This document shows, piece by piece, positions 18,098 through 26,900 of a stretch of DNA of 33,950 nucleotides. The notes beneath the pieces are model-generated. The model was not told the origin of the DNA and made no database searches. It saw only the letters and a program-made list of their open reading frames with translations. Position 1 is the stretch's first letter, and every line of letters starts with the position of its first letter. A program made the translations under genes and the position numbers. The DNA is from Fidelibacterota bacterium (GTDB lineage: Bacteria; Marinisomatota; Marinisomatia; Marinisomatales; UBA1611), in the NCBI GenBank assembly GCA_002718285.1, contig PBAR01000011.1, forward strand, positions 150,886-184,835. The letters are read 5' to 3'.

Positions 18098-19000
18098 ATG
18101 AAAATTCATTATTCAAAGGAAGTAGCCAAATCCCTAAAAACAAAACGTCCAGTTTTGGCATTAGAGTCTACAATTATATCCCACGGAATGCCTCATCCTC
18201 AAAACCTTGAATTTGCACAGCTCGCTGAATCTATATGTAAAGAGCGGGGAGTTACTCCTGCTACAATAGCCATAATTGGCGGAAAGGTGTTTGTTGGTCT
18301 TGAAAAAGATCAGATTAATTTTATTTCGAAAGAGTCATCTGTAAAAAAAGTTTCCAGGCGCGAGCTTGGTATTGCAGTATCTAACAAATGGAATGGGGCC
18401 ACTACTGTTTCGGCCACAATGCACCTTGCTAATCTTTCCAATATTAAAGTTTTTGCTACAGGAGGGATTGGGGGCGTACACAGAGGGGCGAAAGATTCGT
18501 TTGATATTTCGGAAGATATTTCGGCCCTCGGTTCAATTCCTATGGTTGTCATATCTGCAGGAGTAAAAGCAATTCTTGATGTTGGGCTTACGTTGGAACA
18601 GCTGGAAACCAACGGTATAACTCTGGTTGGATATAAAACCAATGAATTTCCGGTTTTTTATTCCAGAAATTCCGGTTATTACGATATCCATCAGGCCAAC
18701 TCTGCAAAACATATAGCTGAAATACACAAAAACAATATTGATGTTGGAATACATTCTGCCCTACTTGTTGCAAACCCCATTCCAAAAAAGGATGAGATCC
18801 CATCAGAAAAAATGGAAAAAATCATCTTGGGTGCTTGTTCAATCGCAGCGGGAAACAATGTTACAGGTAAAATACTAACTCCGTATTTATTAGCCGAAAT
18901 CTTCAAAAAAACTGATGGTCGAAGCTTAGACGCTAACAGATCCCTAGCGCTAAATAATGTCAGCCTGGGAACGGAAATAGCTTTAGAACTTTATGGATGA
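18098..19000 (+). CDS. psuG: Pseudouridine-5'-phosphate glycosidase
   Basis: This 300-aa enzyme cleaves the C-C glycosidic bond of pseudouridine 5'-phosphate to uracil and ribose 5-phosphate (reversibly), a step in salvage of modified RNA nucleosides. Family motifs are LALESTIISHGMPHPQN near the N-terminus (residues 20-36, with the acidic E23), TGGIGGVHRGAKDSFDIS (121-138) and VVISAGVKAILDVGLTLEQL (150-169). In the last, K157 corresponds to the catalytic Lys of the E. coli enzyme, and ETNGITLVGY follows. Length is normal. It is the only plus-strand gene and stands alone; the usual partner kinase PsuK and transporter are not in the window. It ends 46 nt before the convergent end of the selenoprotein gene, with no obvious terminator hairpin between. 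Confidence 0.96.
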   Translation: MKIHYSKEVAKSLKTKRPVLALESTIISHGMPHPQNLEFAQLAESICKERGVTPATIAIIGGKVFVGLEKDQINFISKESSVKKVSRRELGIAVSNKWNGATTVSATMHLANLSNIKVFATGGIGGVHRGAKDSFDISEDISALGSIPMVVISAGVKAILDVGLTLEQLETNGITLVGYKTNEFPVFYSRNSGYYDIHQANSAKHIAEIHKNNIDVGIHSALLVANPIPKKDEIPSEKMEKIILGACSIAAGNNVTGKILTPYLLAEIFKKTDGRSLDANRSLALNNVSLGTEIALELYG

Positions 19001-19046
19001 TAATCCTAAATTTGGTTTACGTACTTACCGTGTATGCTTTCTAAAA
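19001..19046. other. Convergent intergenic gap without a clear terminator
   Basis: This 46-nt AT-rich gap lies between the ends of psuG (plus) and the candidate selenoprotein gene (minus). I looked for a GC-rich hairpin with a T-run in either direction and found none convincing. Confidence 0.5.
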
Positions 19047-20159
19047 TTATTTTTTAATCAGGCCATTACAGGAAGAAATAGATTTTTCGACAAATTTTAC
19101 CATCTCTTTATCATCTTTTATTGTTTCGTCCATAGCTTCATTTTTAAAGTAAAGCATGTTGACCGCATTCTCGATTGCAATACCCGAACTCTCTAAAACA
19201 GCCTGGCTCTGGGCTATCGCATTTAACATGCCATCTTGATCAGAATATAATTCATCCAGCGGTCTTTCGGGATCTGCATCTCCCAGGCGATCTAGTTTGC
19301 GTTTTATATATTTCATGTTTTCCTGGAGATAGGATATATTGGTCAACGGTTTTTCTTTATCTGCAATATTTAAATCTGTCACATTTAAATATCTCCCTTC
19401 CCGACCGCATGAATATAAATATGGTCCTTCTTCAGACTGCTTCATCATCGGACGCGTCATCATAGTGCTGCCGCTAGTGTAAATCAAGTCAGCTTTGGAA
19501 AATTCGTTTGGCAGCTTCTTGTAGCTTTCTCTTGCACTATTAACCAACATTACCAAAACATCAACCTGACTACGAATCTGATCAATTACCCTGCGACCAG
19601 AAACCAAATAATCATCCACCGCTATAGAAAGGGTCGTGTCGGATACAAGGCTGGTCAAACCGATCACGCCAATTGTAAGGCCCTGGCGTTTTACTATATG
19701 ATACGGTTTAAAAACAAGTTTATTGTTGTCCGTATAGCGTAAATTGGCAGAAATAAAGGGGATAGTAGATTTGCGCTCGGACTCAATAAGAAAATCTAAA
19801 CCCGCAGACAGTTCGTATCTCCCCACATTTATCGCATCACAGCCTATTTTTTCGTATCCTTTTAAAATCGCATCCGCCCGAAATTGTTCTGATAATCGAT
19901 TGGTTTCATTGATTTCCGGTGTAGAAAAAAAAAGATCTCCAGCATCCAGAACCACTGGATTGCGTCCTTCATCTCGCATAGAGTTTATTGCAACAAGCTT
20001 TCTGGACAGACCGCCCAGAGGTTTTTTCTTTCATCCGCAGGGGTCTAATTGACCATGAACGCTTCCTGTAACAACTAAGGTGACTCTTGCCTGGGCGCTT
20101 ACAAAAGAACTGGCCCTTATTAAAAAACAAAATAAAACTACAAGGAGCCGAAGGGTCAT
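19047..20159 (-). CDS. Candidate selenoprotein: exported metallophosphatase (5'-nucleotidase)-family protein with a Cys-Gly-Sec motif
   Basis: Reading through one in-frame TGA at 20031-20033 gives a 370-aa protein. A normal reading would start at Met61 (19979) and give only 310 aa. The 60 residues gained hold a signal peptide (MTLRLLVVLFCFLIRASSFVSA) and TGSVHGQLDPCG-U-KKKPLGGLSRK, the first motif of a UshA-like metallophosphatase domain. From memory, relatives have PCGC followed by a GGL-R stretch here, so TGA stands where Cys is expected (U43). A SECIS-like hairpin lies 11 nt downstream. VVLDAGDLFF (about 69-78) keeps the second metal motif. However, the D of the D-x-H motif is Ser (TGSVH) and the NHE motif is GRYE, so phosphatase activity may be lost. 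The C-terminal third is helical and charged. The ATG directly follows the TAA of the thioredoxin-like gene, so translation is coupled. An inactivating mutation is the alternative, but the hairpin argues against it. Confidence 0.85.
20001..20019 (-). promoter_or_regulatory. Bacterial SECIS-like hairpin just after the in-frame UGA
   Basis: On the transcript, 11 nt after the UGA, UCUGGGC pairs with GUCCAGA (seven pairs, one G-U wobble) around the five-base loop GGUCU. The loop begins 18 nt after the UGA. I recall the same loop sequence and distance for the E. coli fdhF SECIS, which binds SelB. It lies inside the reading frame, as bacterial SECIS elements do. Confidence 0.82.
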
Positions 20160-20792
20160 TTATTCTTCTGCTAAGAGCTCATCAATAACGGCGGTTAATT
20201 CTCCCTCAAAGTCTTCTCCTTCATCAAACCCTTTCTTTGCCAGGCGTATAATGCGGTATTTATCAATTACGTAAAGTCTGGGAAGCGTCTTTGCTCCATA
20301 TCTTTTTTTAGCAACACCGCGATTATCATTTAAAATTGTCATGGAGATGCCTTTCTTTTCCAAAAACGGCCCCGCCTTTGGAACATTCTCTAGGCCCTTT
20401 ACGGTGCGTGTTGCTTCTGTGATATCAATAAGAAAAAATTTTATCTTATCATCTTTATATTTATCATATAGATTCTGAAGATGAGGAAGCTCTTTCATAC
20501 AGGGCTTACACCAAGTTGCAAAAAAACTTAACACTACAACATGTCGGTCAGGTTGAGTCATAGGTTTTTTAAGTCTTTTTCCTTTTTCTTCAGTCCATGT
20601 TTTCAAAAACTCAAACTTTCCAGGTCCTACCATTAGGGCCCAGGACGGAGCAAGGTCTCCTGCTTTCAGACCAGGGTCTTTTGTGGTGTCATCAGGAACA
20701 ACTGCGACTTCACCGCTTTTACCTTCCTGCGCACTGGCTGCCATTCCTAAAAAAAGAAAAATGCCTAATAATGTTTTAAGTGTTCTAATCAT
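20160..20792 (-). CDS. Exported TlpA/ResA-like thioredoxin-fold protein
   Basis: This 210-aa protein starts with a signal peptide (LLGIFLFLGMAASAQ, cut near residue 21) and carries a thioredoxin fold. VVVLSFFATWCKPCMKELP (residues 85-103) contains the redox pair Cys95 and Cys98 in WCKPC. TLPRLYVID (169-177) has the cis-Pro at 171. TlpA/ResA-like proteins reduce or oxidise thiols outside the cytoplasm, for example in cytochrome c maturation or in repair of exported Cys proteins. Its TAA stop is followed at once by the ATG of the candidate selenoprotein. I infer that it may reduce the Cys-Gly-Sec centre of that protein; the sequence alone does not prove this. The C-terminal tail is acidic (GFDEGEDFEGELTAVIDELLAEE). 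Confidence 0.92.
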   Translation of the reverse strand: MIRTLKTLLGIFLFLGMAASAQEGKSGEVAVVPDDTTKDPGLKAGDLAPSWALMVGPGKFEFLKTWTEEKGKRLKKPMTQPDRHVVVLSFFATWCKPCMKELPHLQNLYDKYKDDKIKFFLIDITEATRTVKGLENVPKAGPFLEKKGISMTILNDNRGVAKKRYGAKTLPRLYVIDKYRIIRLAKKGFDEGEDFEGELTAVIDELLAEE

Positions 20793-20817
20793 TGGTGTGT
20801 TTTGTTTCCTTATTTGT

Positions 20818-21675
20818 TTAGTTTAATACAAACATGATACGGCAGTTTTTTAACAGACTGGCTGATCGATCTGCCGATGCCAGTTTCCCAGCATCAGAAT
20901 TGCTTATGATCACATCTGTTTTTGCTGTACCTGATGCAGATGCAGCCCTCAAAATTAACGGATTCCCCTGTACCCTTGAATCTTTCTTTGCCTGTTCCAG
21001 TGTTTTAGCATATCCTACTACACCATTGGTCGCTGCATAGTCTCTGTTATACTGACCAGGCCCATAAATTATAGAACCGCTCTGGTTTAATACCTGAGGC
21101 GACATAGCAGGCCGCAACCCTAACCCGCTCCCGTCAATGATAATTCCCGTAACCCCACCAGATACGGAAATAGTTCCAGCGCCATCCTGGGATTGTATCA
21201 CAGCGGAACCTCCTCCTGTTTCAGTTACAGGGTCATAATTTAACACAGGAGCTTTTTCCGCCATGGGAAGCAAAACTCTGGAGATATCTCTCATATTAAC
21301 TTCATAAACAACTTCCACTGAAGTGTCACTTAAATATTTTGGATCACCAACTTTCCTGGCGCCCCGGATAGCGCCTTGCACCTGCGTCTTTATTACATCA
21401 TCAAACATGGCACCAGAAACGGTAGTCTCAGATGTTACATTGACCCCGTTAACAATTTCTATAAGCTGCCTCAAAGCATCCTGCTTTGCTATGCGCATTG
21501 CAGAACGCCGTGCCTGACCAGCATTGATTACGTTGGTTGGTATAAACCCTATGCCTGTAGCCTGAATAGTACGGTTTTCATAGTTAACACTACCCCTTTC
21601 AAAAATATCGCCTATAAAATTATCCTGCCCAAATAATAATGTCACAACAAAAACCATTAGGATAAAATTTTTCAT
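20818..21675 (-). CDS. LPP20-like exported protein
   Basis: This 285-aa protein has a signal peptide (MKNFILMVFVVTLLFG). Residues 39-80 (ATGIGFIPTNVINAGQARRSAMRIAKQDALRQLIEIVNGV) form the typical helix of LPP20/FlgT-like domains, which begin with ATG-G and an ARR-A-x-DA helix. EVVYEVNMRDIS (121-132) is the following strand. A second part, GIIIDGSGLGLRPAMSPQVL (about 174-193) with SIIYGPGQYN, resembles the C-terminal module I have seen attached to LPP20-type proteins in which a predicted glycine-rich loop is conserved. The function is not known; relatives are outer-membrane or surface-associated. A GAGGAG ribosome site precedes the start. It follows the FlgT/CsgG-like gene by 11 nt and shares the same first domain, suggesting a pair working together. 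Confidence 0.72.
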   Translation of the reverse strand: MKNFILMVFVVTLLFGQDNFIGDIFERGSVNYENRTIQATGIGFIPTNVINAGQARRSAMRIAKQDALRQLIEIVNGVNVTSETTVSGAMFDDVIKTQVQGAIRGARKVGDPKYLSDTSVEVVYEVNMRDISRVLLPMAEKAPVLNYDPVTETGGGSAVIQSQDGAGTISVSGGVTGIIIDGSGLGLRPAMSPQVLNQSGSIIYGPGQYNRDYAATNGVVGYAKTLEQAKKDSRVQGNPLILRAASASGTAKTDVIISNSDAGKLASADRSASLLKNCRIMFVLN

Positions 21676-21686
21676 ATTATACTCCT

Positions 21687-22778
21687 CTACTGCCCTACTT
21701 CTGCAGTAATTCTATTTCCAGTAATTCCTGTTACTTTTATTGTGAATCCATCTGGCTGTGTTTTGCTTAGTCCCATAGCCAGGTCCATTGCCTTTCCTTC
21801 AAACTCCACTTCGTATTCTGCAACGCCTTCATTTAGGCTTTTTGAAAAAGCATTTCGAACACCATCAACTGTCTGTGCTTTTAAAAATGTTTCAAACGCT
21901 GTATAGGACATAAAGTCTGCATTCTTTAAAACAATATAGCACTTGATGAAATTTGATTGTGCCGTGCTCCATTTTTCAATAAGCTGCCGGATTATCTCTT
22001 TGCCCAGCTTTCCAGCTGCTTCATTCATCGCATTCACACCGGCAGTGGAAGGAGAAATATGGGGCTTCTTTCCATGAGCATTTGGTACTACGGCAAGAAT
22101 TTCACCAGTATCTACGCGCACTATTTTACCATTAATATCTGCTTGGCCGGATGTCATATTATAAAATATGCCACCGGAAGATATTTTAGCTGTTCCAATC
22201 ACAATAATATCTGCTCCAAGCTGGCTCGCAACCTTAGCGGCGGCAGAAACATTGCCAGAAAGAGCTTCTTCATAGTCAGGTTTTCCCTTTAGCGCCTGCA
22301 CCAATTGTCGGTCAACCACATCAAACCCTTTATCATAGAAAGCACTAAGAAGCTTTGTCTCTGCAAAGTCAGTTGCAATATTATCAATCAGATTTTGTTC
22401 ACGTACAAGAAAAATAATTTTTGGCCTGTTCATAGAGTTCAATAGAGTTTGCAGCGCAGATTCATCCTGCATAACTTCATCAAGAATGGCGGTAACTTCA
22501 GCAGAAATTGTTACTTCCCAGTTTCCGTCCGGACCCTTGTTTTCATCTACCACTTTAAATGTTTTCACAAAACCCTGTGCTTTAGAATATATATTATCCG
22601 TGAGTGTTGTTGCTGTCACTACAGTTTCAGAAGATATGTATGCACCCAACCCCACCTCTACCGCATCTCTTTTTGCCTGTTCTATGGCTGCATCCTTGGT
22701 AAGGCCGTAGCCTACACCCTCAACTGTTTCCGCATACAGCGGGAAGAAAAGAACAATGATAATAAATAATTTTTTCAT
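21687..22778 (-). CDS. FlgT/CsgG-like exported protein
   Basis: This 363-aa protein has a signal peptide (MKKLFIIIVLFFPLYA). Residues 19-52 (VEGVGYGLTKDAAIEQAKRDAVEVGLGAYISSE) are the ARR/KRDA-type helix of the FlgT N-terminal domain. A strand segment NWEVTISAEV follows (86-95). Residues about 118-250 resemble the CsgG/FlgT middle domain: PKIIFLV, GFDVVDRQLV (151-160), KVASQLGADIIVIGTAKI (182-199), then a strand-rich region to VRVDTGEILAVVP. CsgG forms an outer-membrane secretion pore for curli; FlgT supports the flagellar basal body. No flagellar or curli genes are in the window, so the name is structural only. The final 100 residues hold another domain (AVEFEGKAMDLA-like strands) that I cannot name. 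It is 1 nt downstream of the TPR/SLH gene. Confidence 0.75.
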   Translation of the reverse strand: MKKLFIIIVLFFPLYAETVEGVGYGLTKDAAIEQAKRDAVEVGLGAYISSETVVTATTLTDNIYSKAQGFVKTFKVVDENKGPDGNWEVTISAEVTAILDEVMQDESALQTLLNSMNRPKIIFLVREQNLIDNIATDFAETKLLSAFYDKGFDVVDRQLVQALKGKPDYEEALSGNVSAAAKVASQLGADIIVIGTAKISSGGIFYNMTSGQADINGKIVRVDTGEILAVVPNAHGKKPHISPSTAGVNAMNEAAGKLGKEIIRQLIEKWSTAQSNFIKCYIVLKNADFMSYTAFETFLKAQTVDGVRNAFSKSLNEGVAEYEVEFEGKAMDLAMGLSKTQPDGFTIKVTGITGNRITAEVGQ

Positions 22779-22779
22779 G

Positions 22780-23922
22780 TTAAAATGTCATCCTAAGTGA
22801 ATTCTGGAATGAACGAATGCTTAGCAGGGCGTCTGCGCCTGAGACAGCTCCTGCCGGATCAAAACGGCCTGTGATCATATCAGCCTGCATAAAGCCGCGT
22901 TCAGCGCAAAGAGCCATTGCATTATAACCTGGGTGGCTACTGGGAACATCTTTAAAGCGGGAAGGGCTTTCACCAAAATACCGCATCTCAAGATCTGTAT
23001 CTCCAGTAACAACAGTTAAGATGCGTTGAATCGCCATGCAGTATTCTGCCCGGTTAACAGACTCATCAGGGTAAAAGGGTTGCCCAGGACCTCCTTCCAT
23101 GATGCCGTATTTAGAAAGCTCATTTATCCAGGTTTCTGCCCAATGGCCTTTTGAGTCAGGCGGCGCGCCTGAGCCTGATAAGCGCATCTGATCCGGTGTC
23201 TGAAAACCAGAAGCAGCGGATGTTTGTTTTTCCATAAGAACGCTTATTTTTAACTCTTCCGCAAAGAGAGCGGCCAAATCAGCTCGGGTAATTTTTTCAT
23301 AAAGTGCCACTTTTTTACCCATGGATGTTCCAGGCATTGCACGTACAATTTTCTGGCTTGTCTGCCACATTTTGTCTGCTTTACTGCCATAATCGCCCTT
23401 CATTTCCACCACCATTCGAAACTGGTTTTCCGCATCACTGAATTTATGCTGATATAGATATAGCTCGCCTGTATAGTACGTTGCGCCTTCATGGTTCTTC
23501 TTTCTTTTTAAGGCTTTTTTAAGAAGTTTTTCCGCCGCCTTATACCACTTCTTTTCCTGGTTCCTAAGATCGATCCATACCCAGGCACAAAGCGTCAAAA
23601 TATCTGCATCTTTCGGAGCTAAACCCTCAGCTTTACCTGCATGTTTTTTTGCTTCTTTTTTATTATTCATGTTTGCGTGGGCGACTCCCATTCCTGCATA
23701 TGCAGGGGCAAATTTTTTATCCAGATCAACCGCCCGCTGAAAAGACTTCAGGGCGTCCTCATACTGTTTCATTTCCACATGCCGCATACCGGCTTTGTGA
23801 TGATATTCCGGGTTGTCCATTTCGCTGGCGGGCTTCACGGCGCACCCCGGTAAATGTAAAAACAAATAAAAAACACCTGTGAAAAATATCAGCCGCTGAA
23901 TAATTATTATTATTTTCTTCAT
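22780..23922 (-). CDS. TPR and S-layer-homology (SLH) domain lipoprotein
   Basis: This 380-aa protein has a lipoprotein signal with lipobox LPGC (Cys27). Tetratricopeptide repeats span about residues 40-106 (AGMRHVEMKQYEDALKSFQ, GVAHANMNNKKEAKKH) and 126-175. From about 209 it carries SLH-like segments: EKITRADLAALFAEELKIS (209-227), then DSKGHWAETWINELSKYGIM (256-275) with FYPDESVNRAEYCMAIQRIL. A third near the C-terminus is RFKDVPSSHPGYNAMALCAERGFM. SLH repeats bind cell-wall-linked polymers in Gram-positives, and in some Gram-negative phyla they link outer membrane to peptidoglycan. A lipid-anchored TPR/SLH protein could act as an assembly or anchoring partner for the surface protein encoded just upstream. 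A GAGAAG ribosome site lies in the 15-nt gap before the start. Confidence 0.8.
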   Translation of the reverse strand: MKKIIIIIQRLIFFTGVFYLFLHLPGCAVKPASEMDNPEYHHKAGMRHVEMKQYEDALKSFQRAVDLDKKFAPAYAGMGVAHANMNNKKEAKKHAGKAEGLAPKDADILTLCAWVWIDLRNQEKKWYKAAEKLLKKALKRKKNHEGATYYTGELYLYQHKFSDAENQFRMVVEMKGDYGSKADKMWQTSQKIVRAMPGTSMGKKVALYEKITRADLAALFAEELKISVLMEKQTSAASGFQTPDQMRLSGSGAPPDSKGHWAETWINELSKYGIMEGGPGQPFYPDESVNRAEYCMAIQRILTVVTGDTDLEMRYFGESPSRFKDVPSSHPGYNAMALCAERGFMQADMITGRFDPAGAVSGADALLSIRSFQNSLRMTF

Positions 23923-23937
23923 AACTTTCTTCTCTTT

Positions 23938-26900
23938 TTATTTTAGGAGCAGCATTTTAATGGTTTTCGTAAGGCCTTTTGATCTGAACTGAGCAAAATA
24001 AACACCGGCGCCTACAGGTTGCCCGTTTTTATTTAATCCGCGCCATGCAATGCTGTGATACCCAGCTTGCATATCCGCACTTAAAAGACCTGCAACCTCT
24101 TTGCCCAGAATATCGTAAATAATTATTTCTACAGGCCCGTTCTCCGGAATCTCATAACGGACATGGGTAACCGGATTAAAAGGATTGGGGTAATTTTGTC
24201 TCAGGGCAAACTCATGAGGCACTGCAATAATATCCAGCACTTTCACCCCGCTGCTTATAACGCTCCTGTCTTTTCCGTAGCTTATGTAGTGTATGTCTAT
24301 TGCTGCGGGGTTTTTATCAAGGGATATTGTTTCCAGGATTACCTTCTTTTCCATTCTCTCTTTTAAGAATGCCTTCTCAACCAAAACAATTCCATTTTCT
24401 TTTTCTTTTTTGCTGAGCTTGATCTCGTCTTCAATTTGAGAATTGTCCGGCTGCATTATTATGTCTCTGGCTTCTGCTGGATATTTTACAGCAACTTGCA
24501 GCGCAACCGTTCCCTGTGGAGGCATGATAACAATGCCGTTTCCATCCTGTACGGCAATAAGATCCGGACCTTCCTGATTTCTTCCGGCAATCACCAGTGG
24601 TGTCGCGTGAGACCAATGCCACATTCTTGTAAAGGCCATAACATCACGAAGATCTAGTGCCCCGTCAAGTGAAACTGTAACCTGTGGAACCGTACCAGTA
24701 AACGGACCGAGCTCCCCAGTTAGATCGGTGTTATTCCATACTGTAACAAACTCGGACAAGTCCTGGATGTCAATTGTAAGATCCCGGTTATAGTCTGCCA
24801 GCAGATCTGTATAAAAAGTATAATCAAGCGTCAAAGAGTCTTTTCCAGAGTAATCATCAACAAAGGTAATAATATTGAAAGTGTCAAGACTTGCAAACGG
24901 ACCTAAAAACTCAATAGAGATTGAGCTGTCGAGCATTGTCGTGGATATTGACCCGGAAACATTTCCCGAAATTTCCACCGAACTGGACTTAACATCTTCA
25001 GAGAATGAATAGGATAATACGGGAATTCCATCCATGGGAAGGTATGATTCGTTTTCTAGCGTGCTTGTCAGCAATTCAAGGTCTATAAGATCAACGGTAA
25101 TGCCGTTTGACACAGAAATATTAGATACATTACCCGCAAAATCTGTCGCACGAACCGCTGCATAATATGTTTGTGCATTTTCAAGCAGGAGCCCTTCTTC
25201 CAGAAAGAATTCTGTATCTGGTCCTGCGGATACCCAGCCCAGCACTTCCGCTCCACCTAAATCGGTTATTCCTATGGAATACTCAAAATATTCAATACCG
25301 CTAATATCGTCACTAAACCCGGACCATGAAGAAATAAGAGTATCGGATGATGATGTAAATGCCAGATCTTCAATCTGTCCATCAATCACTTCACCGTTCA
25401 GAGGCGGTGTCAAATCAATCAGAACCCCGTCTCCGCTTACAACATCCGAAAGGTTTCCGGCAACATCCCTGGCTCTTACGTTTGCAAAATAAGCGGCGCC
25501 GTTTTGTAGACCAAGATTAAAAAGCTCATCAGAAAAAATATTCGGGTTGTCTATAACCTTCCATGAAACAATATCGTCGCTTCCTTCAACGGTCCCTAAA
25601 GATGTCTCAAAATATTCCACACCGGAGAGCGCGTCTTGTCCGCTCCAGCTGATAATAATTGTATCCGCCTGATTCATATAATCCAAGTCAAGGCCTTCAA
25701 CACCGGCAGTTTCTGATTCAATAACCCCCGTAACATCGGGAAGAACAAGATCCACAGTCAGCCCGTTTGAAAAAGAAGGCGGTCCTATATTGTCTACGCT
25801 GTCTATCCCCCTCACGCCTATATAATACTGACTTCCGTGACTGAGAGGAAGTCCCTGTATTAGTACCTGGGTTTCTAATCCGATATTTGTCCATGAGAGT
25901 ATGTTTACACCTTCCGGAGAGTCTCCCACAGCATACTCATAGTTTTTTATGCCGCTGAGGGGATCATTAAAACTATTCCAGCTTGCTTCAAGTTCAGATG
26001 AAGAAATAACCCACTCTATGTCTTCCGAAATTCCATCAGAAACATATCCTATTTCCGGACCGGTCTGATCTGAAACCACACCATTGGAGCTTGCAGTCTG
26101 AGACGCGTTTTGAGCACGGTCATAGGCCTTTACTGATAAATAATAAGCCTGTCCGCTGATCAGCGAAAGCCCGTTGAACACTACTTGCGTATCAAGAGAA
26201 ACACTGGTCCACGGAACAACATCCCATGACCCTATATTTGTTCCAGCCGCCGCATGATAATAAGAAAGGCCGCTTAGACCATCATCAAATCCTGTCCAGT
26301 GTCCTTCCAATGAGTTTCCTGATGCAGTAAAACTAATATCAGCACCCTGCCCGTCTGTTACTCCGCCGGCTACCGGCGGAGTTATATCAACTGTAATACC
26401 GTCAGTGCTTACAGCGCTGGAACGGTTTCCCGCCGCATCATATGCACGAATGCTGCTATAGTATGTTATTCCTTCTGATAGACTTAACCCAGTAATGGTT
26501 GCGCTGTTGTTTGCACCGGCATTTGTCCAGGAAACCATATTAGAATCTCCAGGGACTGTGCTGACCGCATACTCAAAGTAATCCATTTGCCGGTCTCTGG
26601 TGTCGGTTGCTGTCCAGTGTACGCTAAGAGAGTTTGTAGACGATTGCCAGTCCAGGTCTTCCTGGCTGCTTCCATCCAGAGGGATGCCCACCGTCGGAAG
26701 AAGAACATCTACGGTAATACCGTCCGATATTGCGACGGAACTTTGATTTCCCAAAACATCCGTGGCCCGCACGGAAACATAGTAGGTAGATCCACCTATA
26801 AGCTGTTGGTTTTGAAGAGTAAAAAAAGAATCTCTGGCAACAGGTGTCCATCCTGTAAACTGAGTTCCTCCTGGCGTTATTCCGATAGCATACTCATAGG

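Noticed and set aside
19001..19046. Bidirectional terminator between psuG and the selenoprotein gene
   Set aside because: No GC-rich hairpin was found; only AT-rich sequence with short T-runs.
19047..19979. The 310-aa frame starting at Met61 as a complete gene
   Set aside because: It would lack a signal peptide and the first motif of the domain, has no ribosome site, and the missing part is present upstream in the same frame across the single TGA.
20031..20033. Genome-wide reassignment of TGA (to Trp or Gly) as explanation for the in-frame TGA
   Set aside because: Several genes in the window (GDPD, M1, DHFR-like, MATE, 91-aa, psuG) end in TGA at sensible family lengths, so TGA is a normal stop here.
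21687..22778. Flagellar or curli function for the FlgT/CsgG-like protein
   Set aside because: No flagellar or curli genes are present nearby; only the domain type is shared.
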